Below are positions 27,629 to 36,772 of a stretch of 64,000 nucleotides of DNA, piece after piece. The notes beneath the pieces were generated by a model. The model saw only the letters and a list, made by a program, of their open reading frames with translations. It was not told where the DNA came from and ran no database searches. A program made the translations under genes and the position numbers. The first letter of the stretch is position 1, and every line of letters starts with the position of its first letter. This DNA is from Terriglobia bacterium (GTDB taxonomy: Bacteria; Acidobacteriota; Terriglobia; Terriglobales; Acidobacteriaceae): NCBI GenBank assembly GCA_020073015.1, contig JAIQFZ010000028.1:1-64000 (forward strand), written 5' to 3'.

Positions 27629-28806
27629 TACGAATAGAACTCCGCGATACTTTCCACCACCCAGCGAATTTCCGAGTCGGTCAGTTCAGGAAACATGGGT
27701 AGCGCGAGGACTTCCTGTGCAGCCTGTTCGGCGACGGGCAGGTCCCCGGCTTTCAATCCCAGATCTGCGAACACCGGCTGCAGGTGGAGCGGCAATGGAT
27801 AGTAGATTTCCGTTCCGATCTTCCGGTCGGCGAGGAACTTGCGCAGGCCGTCGCGGCGCCCGGCGCGGATCACGTACTGATGGAACACATGCTTGGCTTC
27901 CGGTCGGCGAGCGAGCAATTGCACTGGCGCGTTGCCCCCTTCCAAAGTCAGCCCGGCATCCGCGAACATGCGGCCGTAGGCCGCTGCATGCTGGCGGCGG
28001 CTTTCGTTCCAGTTCGCGATGTGCCGGAGCTTCACGCGCAGCACGGCGGCCTGGATTGCGTCCATGCGCCCGTTCCAGCCAAACTCGTCGTGATAGTAGC
28101 GGCGCGGGCTGCCGTGGTTGCGCAGGCGGCGCATGTGTTCGGCCATCTCGGGATGGGTGGTGGTGACGATGCCGGCGTCTCCGTAGGCGCTGAGGTTCTT
28201 GGTGGGGTAGAAGCTGAAGGCAGCCGCCTCGCCGAGCGACCCCGCAGGACGGCCGCGCCATTCGGCGCCGATGGCTTGGGCGGCGTCTTCGACGATGGCG
28301 AGCGGGAATTCCTGGCCAATACAGGCGAAGGCATCCATGTCAGCGCACTGCCCGTAGAGATGCACGGGAAGAACGGCACTAATCTTTTCCGCCGGCTTGG
28401 CATGCAACCGCTGCTCGACCAGCGCCGGGTCGAGATTGAGCGTGCCGGGATCGACGTCCATCAAGATGGGAGTGGCCCCGGCGCGCACGACGGCGCTGGC
28501 GGAGGCGAAGAAGCTGAAGGCCGTGGTGATGACGGAGTCTCCCGGCTTGACCCCTGCGGCGACCAGCGCCAACCACAGAGCTTCCGTTCCGGAAGCGCAG
28601 CCCACGGCGGAGTCCGCTCCGGTGAGCGTGGCGATTTCACGCTCGAGCGCTTCGACCTCGGGCCCGAGGATAAAGCTCTGCGAATCGCACACGCGGGCGA
28701 TCGCGGCGAGCACGTCCTCGCGAATGCTCTCGTACTGGCGGCGGAGATCGAGGAACGGAACGGACTCCGGCGTCGCGGTTCGCGGTGGCGTGGAATTGGA
28801 TTTCAC
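27628..28806 (-). CDS. DegT/DnrJ/EryC1/StrS aminotransferase
   Basis: PLP-dependent sugar-nucleotide aminotransferase of 392 residues. VPFLDLRRQYESIREDV opens the protein; GCASGTEALWLAL is the cofactor phosphate loop, VEDAAQAIGAEWRGRPAGS contains the PLP-stacking region, and SFYPTKNLSAYGDAG places the Schiff-base lysine at about residue 203. Start is GTG 28806. No other sugar-pathway gene is adjacent, so the substrate cannot be inferred. Confidence 0.9.
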   Translation of the reverse strand: MKSNSTPPRTATPESVPFLDLRRQYESIREDVLAAIARVCDSQSFILGPEVEALEREIATLTGADSAVGCASGTEALWLALVAAGVKPGDSVITTAFSFFASASAVVRAGATPILMDVDPGTLNLDPALVEQRLHAKPAEKISAVLPVHLYGQCADMDAFACIGQEFPLAIVEDAAQAIGAEWRGRPAGSLGEAAAFSFYPTKNLSAYGDAGIVTTTHPEMAEHMRRLRNHGSPRRYYHDEFGWNGRMDAIQAAVLRVKLRHIANWNESRRQHAAAYGRMFADAGLTLEGGNAPVQLLARRPEAKHVFHQYVIRAGRRDGLRKFLADRKIGTEIYYPLPLHLQPVFADLGLKAGDLPVAEQAAQEVLALPMFPELTDSEIRWVVESIAEFYS

Positions 28807-28872
28807 TCGAACGAGATTTTAGCAGGGCTTCGGAAGCAACCACAGCACAGGGGGCAGAGAGGTTCCTCAAGG

Positions 28873-29226
28873 CTAAGGTTTGTGCGCGGCGATCTGCGGC
28901 GGCGCCGGCCGGGGTGCAGCACCAGCCAAATGCCTCTGCCAATCCGCCATGTCGGCACGAAGCTGGCCGAGGTCGAGTGTGGGGAACGACATTTCTGCGC
29001 CGGTCAGATTCCGCAGTGCCCGGTCGAGCACCGAGCGAGCGCCGCGCAGATTGCCGCGCGACTCATGGTGGAAAGGGACGGCCAACTGTACCAGGCCCTG
29101 CAGATGTTTCTTCGCGGCAGAGGTGCGGGGCAGAGCGCGCCAGACGTCCTCGAGCGCCTCGTGCGCCTCAAAGAAACGGGCGGAGTTGAACAGCGTCAGG
29201 CCGCGTCGGACGTTGTTTTCGCGCAC
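28873..29226 (-). CDS. DUF309 family protein
   Basis: A 117-residue helical protein with the DUF309 signature FNSARFFEAHEALEDVWRAL and GLVQLAVPFHHESRGNLRGA. The HExxxxxW pattern suggests metal binding but the family is functionally uncharacterised. Start GTG 29226 lacks a clear ribosome-binding site. Same strand as the DegT gene 66 nt away. Confidence 0.8.
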   Translation of the reverse strand: MRENNVRRGLTLFNSARFFEAHEALEDVWRALPRTSAAKKHLQGLVQLAVPFHHESRGNLRGARSVLDRALRNLTGAEMSFPTLDLGQLRADMADWQRHLAGAAPRPAPPQIAAHKP

Positions 29227-29541
29227 GGTTCTACCGGTAGGGGTTGGGTTCCTCGCTACGATTCCCCATATTCCACTTCAATCTGTTATTCCAAAAATAG
29301 TATTTTCTATACATTGTTCTAGTAAGCAGCACAAAAATAAGAAGTTATGTTGTGGTCGTTTTGGAGTGCGAGTTGCTATTCTTATGACTTTGAGCGCGCA
29401 GGACGTCACATCCCTACTAAGCCCCGGTGCTTTCTTGCGGGACACGATTCTTGGAAATGAAGGGGGAGCGGGTGGGCTTTTTGCCTTGACCGCTTCCTCT
29501 GTCTGCGGCGCTTAAGTCCGATGATACCCCGAGGAGATGAC
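29227..29541. other. AT-rich upstream region of the TonB receptor
   Basis: Around 29270-29350 the sequence becomes markedly AT-rich (for example AAAAATAGTATTTTCTATAC), unlike its neighbours, and probably contains the receptor promoter. No -35/-10 pair is convincing. The 5' end of DUF309 is on the other side. Confidence 0.4.
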
Positions 29542-32500
29542 ATGAGAGCAATCAAGATTTTCTTAACTGCCGCTTTGATCCTTGTGGCCAGTCTTGCCGT
29601 AGCCCAGACGGCCTCCATAGTAGGTACCGTGAGTGACGCGTCGGGGGCGGTGGTTTCGGGGGCGCAGATCACGGTTCAAAACACCGACACTGGTGCCGTT
29701 CGTACGTTGACTACAGGGGATACCGGTATCTACTCGGTGACCAATCTGCCGGTTGGCAACTACCAGATCGAAGTGAAGAGGGGAAACTTTGCGAATTACC
29801 GGCTGACCGGCATTACGCTCTCGGTGGCTCAGGTTCTGACCGCCAATGTGATTCTCAAACCCGGGCCGGTTTCCGAGGAAGTGAACGTCAGCGCGACGGA
29901 TTTGCCGCCGGTTGACCTGGAGACGTCCCAGGTCAGCAATCTGGTGGACTCACGCCAGATGAAGGATCTGCCTCTGATCACCCGTGATCCCTACAGCCTG
30001 GTGCTGCTTTCGCCAGGAACCTCCCAGACCACCTCCTACCTGGGTGGTTTCACGGTGAACGGCTCGCGCGAACGAAACAACAACTTCCTGCTCGATGGTG
30101 TGGACAACAACGATACGTCGGTGCCGGGCGGGGCAAGTGGCGCTTTAAGCATCAACCCCGATTCGACAGAAGAGTTCCGCGTCATCACAAATAATTTCAA
30201 TGCCGAGTATGGACGGGATACCGGGGCCATCATTGATGTCGTCACCAAAAGCGGAACGAACAGCTTCCACGGCGGAGCCTATGAATTTGGACGCTGGAAC
30301 AGTTTCGGCGGGGCACGCGACTGGTTTAACCGGAAGGTTGATCCCACCTCGGGAGAACCACAGAAGATGGATCCTTACATCCGGAACCAGTTCGGGTACA
30401 CGTTCGGTGGCCCGATCCGCAAGGATAAGACCTTCTTTTTTGTGAACCAGGAGTTCCAGCGCTTCCGCACGACCCTGACCAATTCCGCCACGGTTCCCAC
30501 CGCCGAGTTCAAGACCGGGGTATTCAATTATCTAGGACAGCCGATCGACTTGACGGAGACCGGCGCGAACAACGCGTACGGCCTGCCGCTGGATCCGACG
30601 GCTCAGAAGATTCTCGCCCTCTACCCCACCCCAACCTCTTCCCCGGACGGCCTGACCGGTACGGTTTTCTACCCAAGTTCTTCGCGGCAGAACAGCTGGC
30701 AGGGAGTCGTGAAGGTTGATCACCACCTCACCGACAAGCACACGCTGAGCCTGCGCTACGCCTACAACGATTTCTCCGACCCAGATCCATTCCACGACGA
30801 CATCTTGCCGGGGAATATGGGGGCCACGGCGGAGAAAGCGATCAGCCAGGGCGTAGTTGCGAACCTGACCTCGGTTTTCCGTCCCACGCTGATTAACAAT
30901 TTCATTGTCGGGTGGAACCACATTTATGCGGCCTTCAGCTGCACCAACCGTACATTCGATGGCATCAGCCAGCTCGACCAGTTCGGCAATGGCACCGATT
31001 ATTACTTGAGTCCCTTCAGCGCCATCGGCTGTACTGACCTGGTTTCCAATGGCCAGGGTCGCCGGACTGGAACCACCAGCTACACCGACACCCTCAGCTG
31101 GGTGAAGGGTGCGCACACCCTGAAGTTTGGGTTTGACTTCCGAAACGTGCGTGAGGACGGCGCCAACAGCTTCTACTCGCGCCGGCAGGTCACACTGGAC
31201 GCGTACACTTATTTCGGGGGGCAGATCAGCGTAATCAACCCTCCCGCCAACGATTCCAACGCCTTGGAGGACGCCGCTTCCGCCTTGTACGGACTGGTTG
31301 CCAACGATTTCGCCGGCGAGTATTTTGACAAGACGGCGACGCGCCGGGGAACCGACAACAAGATCTTTCGCCAGCACGAGTACGACTGGTTTGGACAGGA
31401 TACCTGGAAGGTACGTTCCAACCTTACTCTGACCCTGGGTTTGCGTTACCAATTAGATGGAGTACCGTACGAAGAAAACGCGAACTTCTCCAACCTGTTG
31501 ACGCCGCCGGACGCCTTTCCGGTCGTGCTCTCCATTGTGGGTCCGGGAACGGGAAAACAGCTCTATCAGCCCGACCACTCGAACATCGAGCCACGGATTG
31601 GATTCTCCTGGGATCCGTGGAAGGATGGCAAGACGGCAATCCGGGGCGCGTTCGGTATCTTCCACGATCGCGTTTTCGGCAACCTCTTTGGCAACGCCCG
31701 CGGCAACCCGCCTTTCGAGCAGGACTACAACAATTACCCGGTCGAGACGATGAACAACGCGTTCGGATCTGATCAGTTTCCCACGGTCGTTCCCAATACC
31801 ACGCCCTCAGCAACGATTCCTGACGGGAGCTTGCTTGCCCCGATCGTTTTCGACACCCACTTCCGCAATTCGGCCAGCAACAGCTGGAATTTCGGCATCC
31901 AGCGCGAATTGCCCGGGAACAACACTCTGGATTTGAGCTACGTGGGTTCCAAGGGAACGCACATCTATCGCCAGAGGGACGGCAACCCGCCGGATCCCGC
32001 GCTGGTGAACAGCCTGGTCGCGTACTGCAGTGTTCCGAACGACTACGACTGCACCCCCGCCACGGTTTCCGGCGGGTTCCTGTACTACGGGGCCGATTAT
32101 GGATACCTCCCCTACAATGCTGTGGCTCACAATGCCCTGCTTCAGCCCTACTATCAGATATCGGCCGGGAACTCCATCTACCACTCGATGCAGGCGAAGG
32201 TTACCCACCGCCTGAGCCACGGTCTGCAGGTGCAGGGGTCGTACACCTGGGCGCATGGTATTGATGACTCCTCCGACCCGCTGGCCCCGGCCGCGGGCAA
32301 CCGTACTTTCCCGCGCAACTCCCGAAACTTGGCCCAGGATCGCGGTAACTCCGACAACGATATTCGTCACATCCTGGTAATCAACTACGTCTGGGAGATG
32401 CCGTTCGGTCACGGCCGCGCCTTCATGAACACTGGCGCACTCGGCAAGATTTTCGAGGGGATGCAGTTCGCGGGCGTCACCAGCGTGCAGGGTGGCCATC

Positions 32501-32919
32501 CTTTCCAAGTCCGTTGTAGCCTGGACACCCAGAGAACGGGCATTGCGTCCTGGTGCGATCAGACGGGCGATCCGTATGCCGCTGGCGCTACCTCAGTCGA
32601 TCACAAGGTGTACTTTGGAAATCCTGGAGCGTTCACCAACCCTCCTTACGGCCGGGCAGGAAACGTCGCCCGCAACCAGTTCTACGGACCGGGCTACGTC
32701 AACTTCGACCTGGTTTTCGCGAAGAAAACAAAGCTGACGGAGCGGTTCGAGCTGGAGTTGCGTGTGGAGGGTTACAACATCTTTAACCATCCCCACTTCA
32801 GCCAGCCCGATAACGGGCAGACCGATCCAACATTTGGTTTGATCAGTTCGACCTACACCCGGCCGGATGCCACCACTTCGGCGCGGCAAATGCAGGCGGC
32901 GCTCAAGCTCAACTTCTGA
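29542..32919 (+). CDS. Oar-like TonB-dependent outer-membrane receptor
   Basis: A 1125-residue outer-membrane protein. ATG 29542 follows GAGGAG at 29531. The signal peptide ends at AVAQ; residues about 24-110 are a carboxypeptidase-regulatory beta-sandwich (ASIVGTVSDASGAVVSGAQI). The plug follows (GGFTVNGSRERNNNFLLDGV, EFRVITNNFNAEYGRDTGA), then a large beta-barrel ending ALKLNF. Acidobacteria carry many such receptors, thought to import large substrates or display adhesive loops; the ligand here is unknown. Confidence 0.92.
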   Translation: MRAIKIFLTAALILVASLAVAQTASIVGTVSDASGAVVSGAQITVQNTDTGAVRTLTTGDTGIYSVTNLPVGNYQIEVKRGNFANYRLTGITLSVAQVLTANVILKPGPVSEEVNVSATDLPPVDLETSQVSNLVDSRQMKDLPLITRDPYSLVLLSPGTSQTTSYLGGFTVNGSRERNNNFLLDGVDNNDTSVPGGASGALSINPDSTEEFRVITNNFNAEYGRDTGAIIDVVTKSGTNSFHGGAYEFGRWNSFGGARDWFNRKVDPTSGEPQKMDPYIRNQFGYTFGGPIRKDKTFFFVNQEFQRFRTTLTNSATVPTAEFKTGVFNYLGQPIDLTETGANNAYGLPLDPTAQKILALYPTPTSSPDGLTGTVFYPSSSRQNSWQGVVKVDHHLTDKHTLSLRYAYNDFSDPDPFHDDILPGNMGATAEKAISQGVVANLTSVFRPTLINNFIVGWNHIYAAFSCTNRTFDGISQLDQFGNGTDYYLSPFSAIGCTDLVSNGQGRRTGTTSYTDTLSWVKGAHTLKFGFDFRNVREDGANSFYSRRQVTLDAYTYFGGQISVINPPANDSNALEDAASALYGLVANDFAGEYFDKTATRRGTDNKIFRQHEYDWFGQDTWKVRSNLTLTLGLRYQLDGVPYEENANFSNLLTPPDAFPVVLSIVGPGTGKQLYQPDHSNIEPRIGFSWDPWKDGKTAIRGAFGIFHDRVFGNLFGNARGNPPFEQDYNNYPVETMNNAFGSDQFPTVVPNTTPSATIPDGSLLAPIVFDTHFRNSASNSWNFGIQRELPGNNTLDLSYVGSKGTHIYRQRDGNPPDPALVNSLVAYCSVPNDYDCTPATVSGGFLYYGADYGYLPYNAVAHNALLQPYYQISAGNSIYHSMQAKVTHRLSHGLQVQGSYTWAHGIDDSSDPLAPAAGNRTFPRNSRNLAQDRGNSDNDIRHILVINYVWEMPFGHGRAFMNTGALGKIFEGMQFAGVTSVQGGHPFQVRCSLDTQRTGIASWCDQTGDPYAAGATSVDHKVYFGNPGAFTNPPYGRAGNVARNQFYGPGYVNFDLVFAKKTKLTERFELELRVEGYNIFNHPHFSQPDNGQTDPTFGLISSTYTRPDATTSARQMQAALKLNF

Positions 32920-32944
32920 CCTGGTTCCTTTTCGACGAGTTCGA

Positions 32945-32978
32945 CCGCCCGCGGACATCCCGCGGGCGGCTTTTCTTT
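32945..32978 (+). terminator. intrinsic terminator after the TonB receptor
   Basis: A perfect 10-bp stem CCGCCCGCGG/CCGCGGGCGG with a 5-nt loop (ACATC) is followed by CTTTTCTTTT. It is one of the strongest terminators in the window. Confidence 0.88.
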
Positions 32979-33042
32979 TGCAATCGTCTGTGAGACCGTT
33001 GAACAAGGGGCCGTTTTAGCGGGCTAAAAAGGCAGGGTTAAC

Positions 33043-33912
33043 ATGCGTATTTCGAAGGCTCTGGTTGGTCATGCTTCGGTTATCTTTTTCTTCCTTGGAA
33101 GCACGCTTTCACCTCTAGCGTACGCAGGCGATTCGGCGCCGAAGGCGGCGGAGTTAGTGGCCCGGCACCTCGATGCCATCGGGTCGGCGGACGCACGCTC
33201 GGCCGCCAAGACACGCGTGGTGCAAGGTTCAGCAACTTATAACGTTGTGGTGGGTGGAGGCGGCCGAATCGAAGGTAAGACTGGCCTCGTGAGTGAAGGT
33301 CGCAAAATGCGGTTCTTGATGAGGTTCCCTCAAGCCGACTACCGGGGAGAGAACGTCGCGTTTAATGGCGACTCAGTCGGCGTGGCCTTCGCCAATTCTA
33401 GCCAGAGCCGCTCCCCGTTCGCCTCATTCCTGACGTCCCAGGACGTCATCGTGCGAGACGGCCTGCTGGGAGGCGTCCTCTCGACTGGCTGGGGGCTCTT
33501 GAGCGTGGCCGATCCCAATCCAAAGCTTACGGTGGAAGGTGTGAAGAAGGTGGACGGGCGTCCCGCCTACCAGGTGCACTATGAACCGCACAAGCACAGC
33601 GAAGTTCAGATCATGCTTTACTTCGACTGCGAGACCTTCCGCCACGTCAAGACCGTGTACTCCACTTCAATTGCAAACAACGTGGGCGCGAGCATTGTCG
33701 AAACCTCCAAGCTGCTCCCCGAGCGCAACACCCTCGAAGAACGGTTCAGCGAGTTCAAGACCGTCGACGGGTTGACCCTGCCCACTCATTGGAATATCCA
33801 GTTCACACGGGAACTGCCGAACGGCAGCACCACGATTTCCGAATGGGATTTGAAGGAAGACCAGATCACCAATAACATGGGACTCGACCCCCGAAATTTC
33901 GAACTCAAGTGA
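33043..33912 (+). CDS. secreted LolA-like hypothetical protein
   Basis: A 289-residue protein with a signal peptide ending near PLAYA. The body has the features of the outer-membrane lipoprotein-sorting-like fold: repeated helix AAELVARHLDAIGS, then beta-rich segments (KMRFLMRFPQADYRGENVAF, GRPAYQVHYEP, YFDCETFRHVKTVYS). Such proteins often accompany TonB receptors in acidobacteria. The specific role is unknown. Confidence 0.65.
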   Translation: MRISKALVGHASVIFFFLGSTLSPLAYAGDSAPKAAELVARHLDAIGSADARSAAKTRVVQGSATYNVVVGGGGRIEGKTGLVSEGRKMRFLMRFPQADYRGENVAFNGDSVGVAFANSSQSRSPFASFLTSQDVIVRDGLLGGVLSTGWGLLSVADPNPKLTVEGVKKVDGRPAYQVHYEPHKHSEVQIMLYFDCETFRHVKTVYSTSIANNVGASIVETSKLLPERNTLEERFSEFKTVDGLTLPTHWNIQFTRELPNGSTTISEWDLKEDQITNNMGLDPRNFELK

Positions 33913-33974
33913 GAAGGTAATACCTTTGCCGCAACGCTGAAAGGGTCTAACCCAAGGCTAAATCCGAGCTGACC

Positions 33975-34553
33975 TTACTTTCCACGCTCCACGTACAGCT
34001 TTGTTGTTCTCAGGCGCGCCCCGAGCCAGGCTGTGCTGGCCAGCATTCCGCACCATCCCATGAGGCGGACGATCGCGGCGATCCTGGTGTCATAGGGCAG
34101 AAGTCCGAGACTCGAAAAAATCGTGTTCCAGTCGTGCTCGACGTAATCGGAGTCACCGGTGGTCACCAGGGGCAAAGACATGGCGCGGGCGTCGGCCATG
34201 TAGGTGGCGGTATACAGCCAGTTCTCGAAGAAGAAAAACATGCAGAACACGAAGGCTGCGGGCTGACGTTCGTGGAAGAAATACGCTGCCAGTAGCAGCG
34301 GGACCAGCCACTGCAGAATCGTTCCTCCCCATAGGCCGAGCGCTGGCCCGAACCATCCGAAAAGCATGTGGCCGCCTTCGTGGACAACGAGGTTGGCGGA
34401 GTCGATGAACAGGAAGCCGCCCTGCATGCGGAATGTATAGATCAGGAATAGGGCGTAGAAGACGAGCCAGGCCAGGACGGCCGGGCGCGAGACGGGACGC
34501 CATTCTTGCCGGGTACCGGACCATTCCACGATTGAGTGCAGGTACTCGCGCAT
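33975..34553 (-). CDS. membrane protein with HEGGH motif
   Basis: A 192-residue integral membrane protein with about five hydrophobic segments. In the second helix region ANLVVHEGGHMLFGWFG matches the HExxH zinc motif in a membrane context, as in site-2 protease-like families, but no second metal-ligand motif such as NxxPxxxLDG is visible. It may be a minimal metalloprotease or a non-catalytic relative. Confidence 0.6.
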   Translation of the reverse strand: MREYLHSIVEWSGTRQEWRPVSRPAVLAWLVFYALFLIYTFRMQGGFLFIDSANLVVHEGGHMLFGWFGPALGLWGGTILQWLVPLLLAAYFFHERQPAAFVFCMFFFFENWLYTATYMADARAMSLPLVTTGDSDYVEHDWNTIFSSLGLLPYDTRIAAIVRLMGWCGMLASTAWLGARLRTTKLYVERGK

Positions 34554-34638
34554 GCTGGAATCAATTGTAGAAAGGGTGGTCGGCCGGGGGCGAGATTACG
34601 GCGGTGCACCCGTCTGGGAGAAGTGCAAACTGCCCGCT

Positions 34639-34703
34639 GGACAGGCGAGGACGCCCGTCCCTCCATCGGCTTTGCCCCGCTGGACGGCCGAGGGCGGCCG
34701 TCC
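34639..34703. repeat. paired GGACGGCC hairpins
   Basis: GGACAGGCG-AGGA-CGCCCGTCC (imperfect) is followed by GGACGGCCG-AGGG-CGGCCGTCC (perfect 9 bp, 34682-34703). This is the two-hairpin architecture seen between ribosomal genes, with yet another stem sequence, in a 172-nt gap. Confidence 0.65.
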
Positions 34704-34725
34704 CTACGTGAGCCGGGCGACGCAC

Positions 34726-35352
34726 TCAGTTTGATTTCTTCTCGGAGCCTTCTACCGCGGTCGCCGTTTCTTCTTTCAGATAGCCTGGGGCCAGCGTGCC
34801 TTTCTTTTTCGCGATCTCGAGCAGCGTGGGATAGAACTGCACAAATGTTGTATCGACGGCGCCGTGCTGCTCGTGGCAGGAGTAACACACGGCCTCTTTC
34901 GGAATCTGCTTGGAAGGCTTGCCTTCGTCATAACCGAAGAAGGCCCATTTGCCGGGGAAGCGCGACTCGTCCTTGACGTGGACGGACCGCATCATGACGT
35001 CGTTGGTCTGGTAGTGTCCGGCCTTGTTGATCGAGCCCTTGCTGGTAGCCATGCGTCCTTCCAGCACGACCATCGTTTTGTCGGGCCAGGTGCCGGTCGC
35101 GACGAAAGCTTTGTAGGCCTCGGGATTGACGAAGACATTGTCGAACATGGAGTGTCCGGCCATGGCGATATCCGGGTTGTAGTCCATATCCATGCCCGTG
35201 GTCAGGTAGATCCATTCGCGATAGTTCGCGGGGAACACGAGCCGGCCGTCCGCCGTATAAACAGGTGCAGTGGAGTTGTTGGGCGCGGTTTTGGGGGTGT
35301 CCTGGGCCATCAGCAGGGCAGTAAGGCATAGCAAGAATGAAAAGCGCAACAT
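34726..35352 (-). CDS. cytochrome P460 family protein
   Basis: A 208-residue exported haem protein: signal peptide ending near LLMAQ, P460-fold segments (RLVFPANYREWIYLTTGMDM, DIAMAGHSMFDNVFVNPEAY, TMVVLEGRMATSKGSINKAG, WAFFGYDEG) and a covalent haem motif CYSCH at 156-160. ATG 35352 follows GAGGAG. It lies 97 nt downstream of the PuuD-like membrane gene on the same strand, suggesting a shared redox function. Confidence 0.82.
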   Translation of the reverse strand: MLRFSFLLCLTALLMAQDTPKTAPNNSTAPVYTADGRLVFPANYREWIYLTTGMDMDYNPDIAMAGHSMFDNVFVNPEAYKAFVATGTWPDKTMVVLEGRMATSKGSINKAGHYQTNDVMMRSVHVKDESRFPGKWAFFGYDEGKPSKQIPKEAVCYSCHEQHGAVDTTFVQFYPTLLEIAKKKGTLAPGYLKEETATAVEGSEKKSN

Positions 35353-35449
35353 GGAATTGTCTCCTCGGGGGCCCACATCCTGTGCGACGCAGCGTAGAGG
35401 CTGCTGGTTGCCTTTTTTCTAGACGCATCCTCCCGGTGTTCGTTAGCAG

Positions 35450-36178
35450 CTATTTCCCGAACATTGGATAGTGGCTGGCCGCTCCCATCAGGAAAAGCAT
35501 CGGGAACGACAGGAAGAAATTCGTGCGCGAGCTGAGAAACGCCTGGCGCGCGAGATATTTCGCTTGGTCGGGCATGGACGTGCCGTTGGCGGCGTTCTCG
35601 GCTGTCCAGCGGATAATCTTCTTCTGCGCGCGCCAGATTACGCCCCAGACGTTGAGCATCATCATCCAGCCCATGCCACCGCCGATGCCGATGGCGAGGA
35701 GGCGATTGCTCTCCCAGCCATGATCATTGAGGCGCAGAAAGAGGCACGCGGCCACGACCACCACGATGGTGTAAATCACCGCCAGCACAGGACCTTTATT
35801 GAGCGCACCCTTGCCGGGGGTCAGGCAGGCGTATAACAGGGCCCACGCGATGGTCCAGATCACGAAAAAGCTAAGGGTTGCGGTGCCGACGGAGCCGCCG
35901 CCGTTGTGAGCATCGGAGCCTACGATACTTTGCCAATAGCCAAAGCCCATCAGCACGGTGAGTACTGATCCCCAGCGAAACCACCACAACGCGCGCGACA
36001 TCAGGCTGGGCAGGATCTTGCCCTTGGTCGCCGGATCCAGTTCCTTCATAAACGGGACGTTGACCAGGTTGAAAAAATACAGCAGGCCGATCCAGGTGAT
36101 GCCGGCGACAAAATGCAGCCAACGAAACAGCATCAGAAGGTTTGTTTGGAAGTCGGTGGGCAGGCTGATGAGGTTCAT
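35450..36178 (-). CDS. urate hydroxylase PuuD-like membrane protein
   Basis: A 242-residue protein with about seven membrane helices resembling the N-terminal domain of PuuD (LMLFRWLHFVAGITWIGLLY, SRALWWFRWGSVLTVLMGFG, GWMMMLNVWGVIWRAQKKII). PuuD oxidises urate in proteobacteria and carries a C-terminal cytochrome c, absent here but possibly supplied by the adjacent P460 gene. Function with urate is not established. ATG 36178 follows AGGAG. Confidence 0.7.
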   Translation of the reverse strand: MNLISLPTDFQTNLLMLFRWLHFVAGITWIGLLYFFNLVNVPFMKELDPATKGKILPSLMSRALWWFRWGSVLTVLMGFGYWQSIVGSDAHNGGGSVGTATLSFFVIWTIAWALLYACLTPGKGALNKGPVLAVIYTIVVVVAACLFLRLNDHGWESNRLLAIGIGGGMGWMMMLNVWGVIWRAQKKIIRWTAENAANGTSMPDQAKYLARQAFLSSRTNFFLSFPMLFLMGAASHYPMFGK

Positions 36179-36457
36179 GGCGAGCTCCTGTTCTGAGATG
36201 GACGATTGTAGACGGACGGCGAGTGAAATGGAAACGAGCCACGCTTGAATCACCACAGAGGGCACCGAAGGAAACCGTGCGCGAAATGAGGCGTCCGCTG
36301 CGGCGAGCGCGGAATCAATTCAAACAACTATGTTGGGCCGAAAGGTTGAAAAGCTCGGAGTAACGCCGTATTGTAAGAACCGCAGGAGAAGAGCCGTAGC
36401 CAGTTGCCTCCCCAAACTGAGTGGCACGGTATCTAAAAAAAACAAGGAGATCGGCAG

Positions 36458-36760
36458 ATGGAAACCAAGCCGGCACAACAGAACATTCAAGATTCCTTCC
36501 TCAATACGGCTCGAAAGGAACGGCACAACATCACGATTTATCTGGTCAGCGGCGTGAAGTTGACAGGCCGAATCCGATCGTTTGACAAGTATTCCGTGGT
36601 GCTCGAAACCAGTAATCAAGAGCAGCTCATCTTCAAACATGCAATCTCAACCGTGGTGATGGGGCGCGGCGCACACGGCCACGTGGAGCCCAAGCCGACG
36701 GTAGTCTCTTCCCATGCCGAGGCGGCAAGTCCGGATTCCGCTTCTGGCACGGAAGGATGA
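36458..36760 (+). CDS. hfq: RNA chaperone Hfq
   Basis: Hfq hexamers pair small RNAs with mRNA. The 100-residue protein has the Sm1 motif ([28 protein letters not shown]) and Sm2 motif ([12 protein letters not shown]). A 25-residue Ser/Ala/Glu tail follows. A CAAGGAGATCG ribosome-binding region precedes ATG. Its neighbour hflX is downstream as in many bacteria. Confidence 0.94.
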   Translation: METKPAQQNIQDSFLNTARKERHNITIYLVSGVKLTGRIRSFDKYSVVLETSNQEQLIFKHAISTVVMGRGAHGHVEPKPTVVSSHAEAASPDSASGTEG

Positions 36761-36772
36761 AGTGAGCTTTGC

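Noticed and set aside
27784-29322. 512-codon plus-strand frame opposite the DegT and DUF309 genes
   Set aside because: Its composition is that of an antisense shadow; both minus-strand genes have clear family motifs and leave no room for it.
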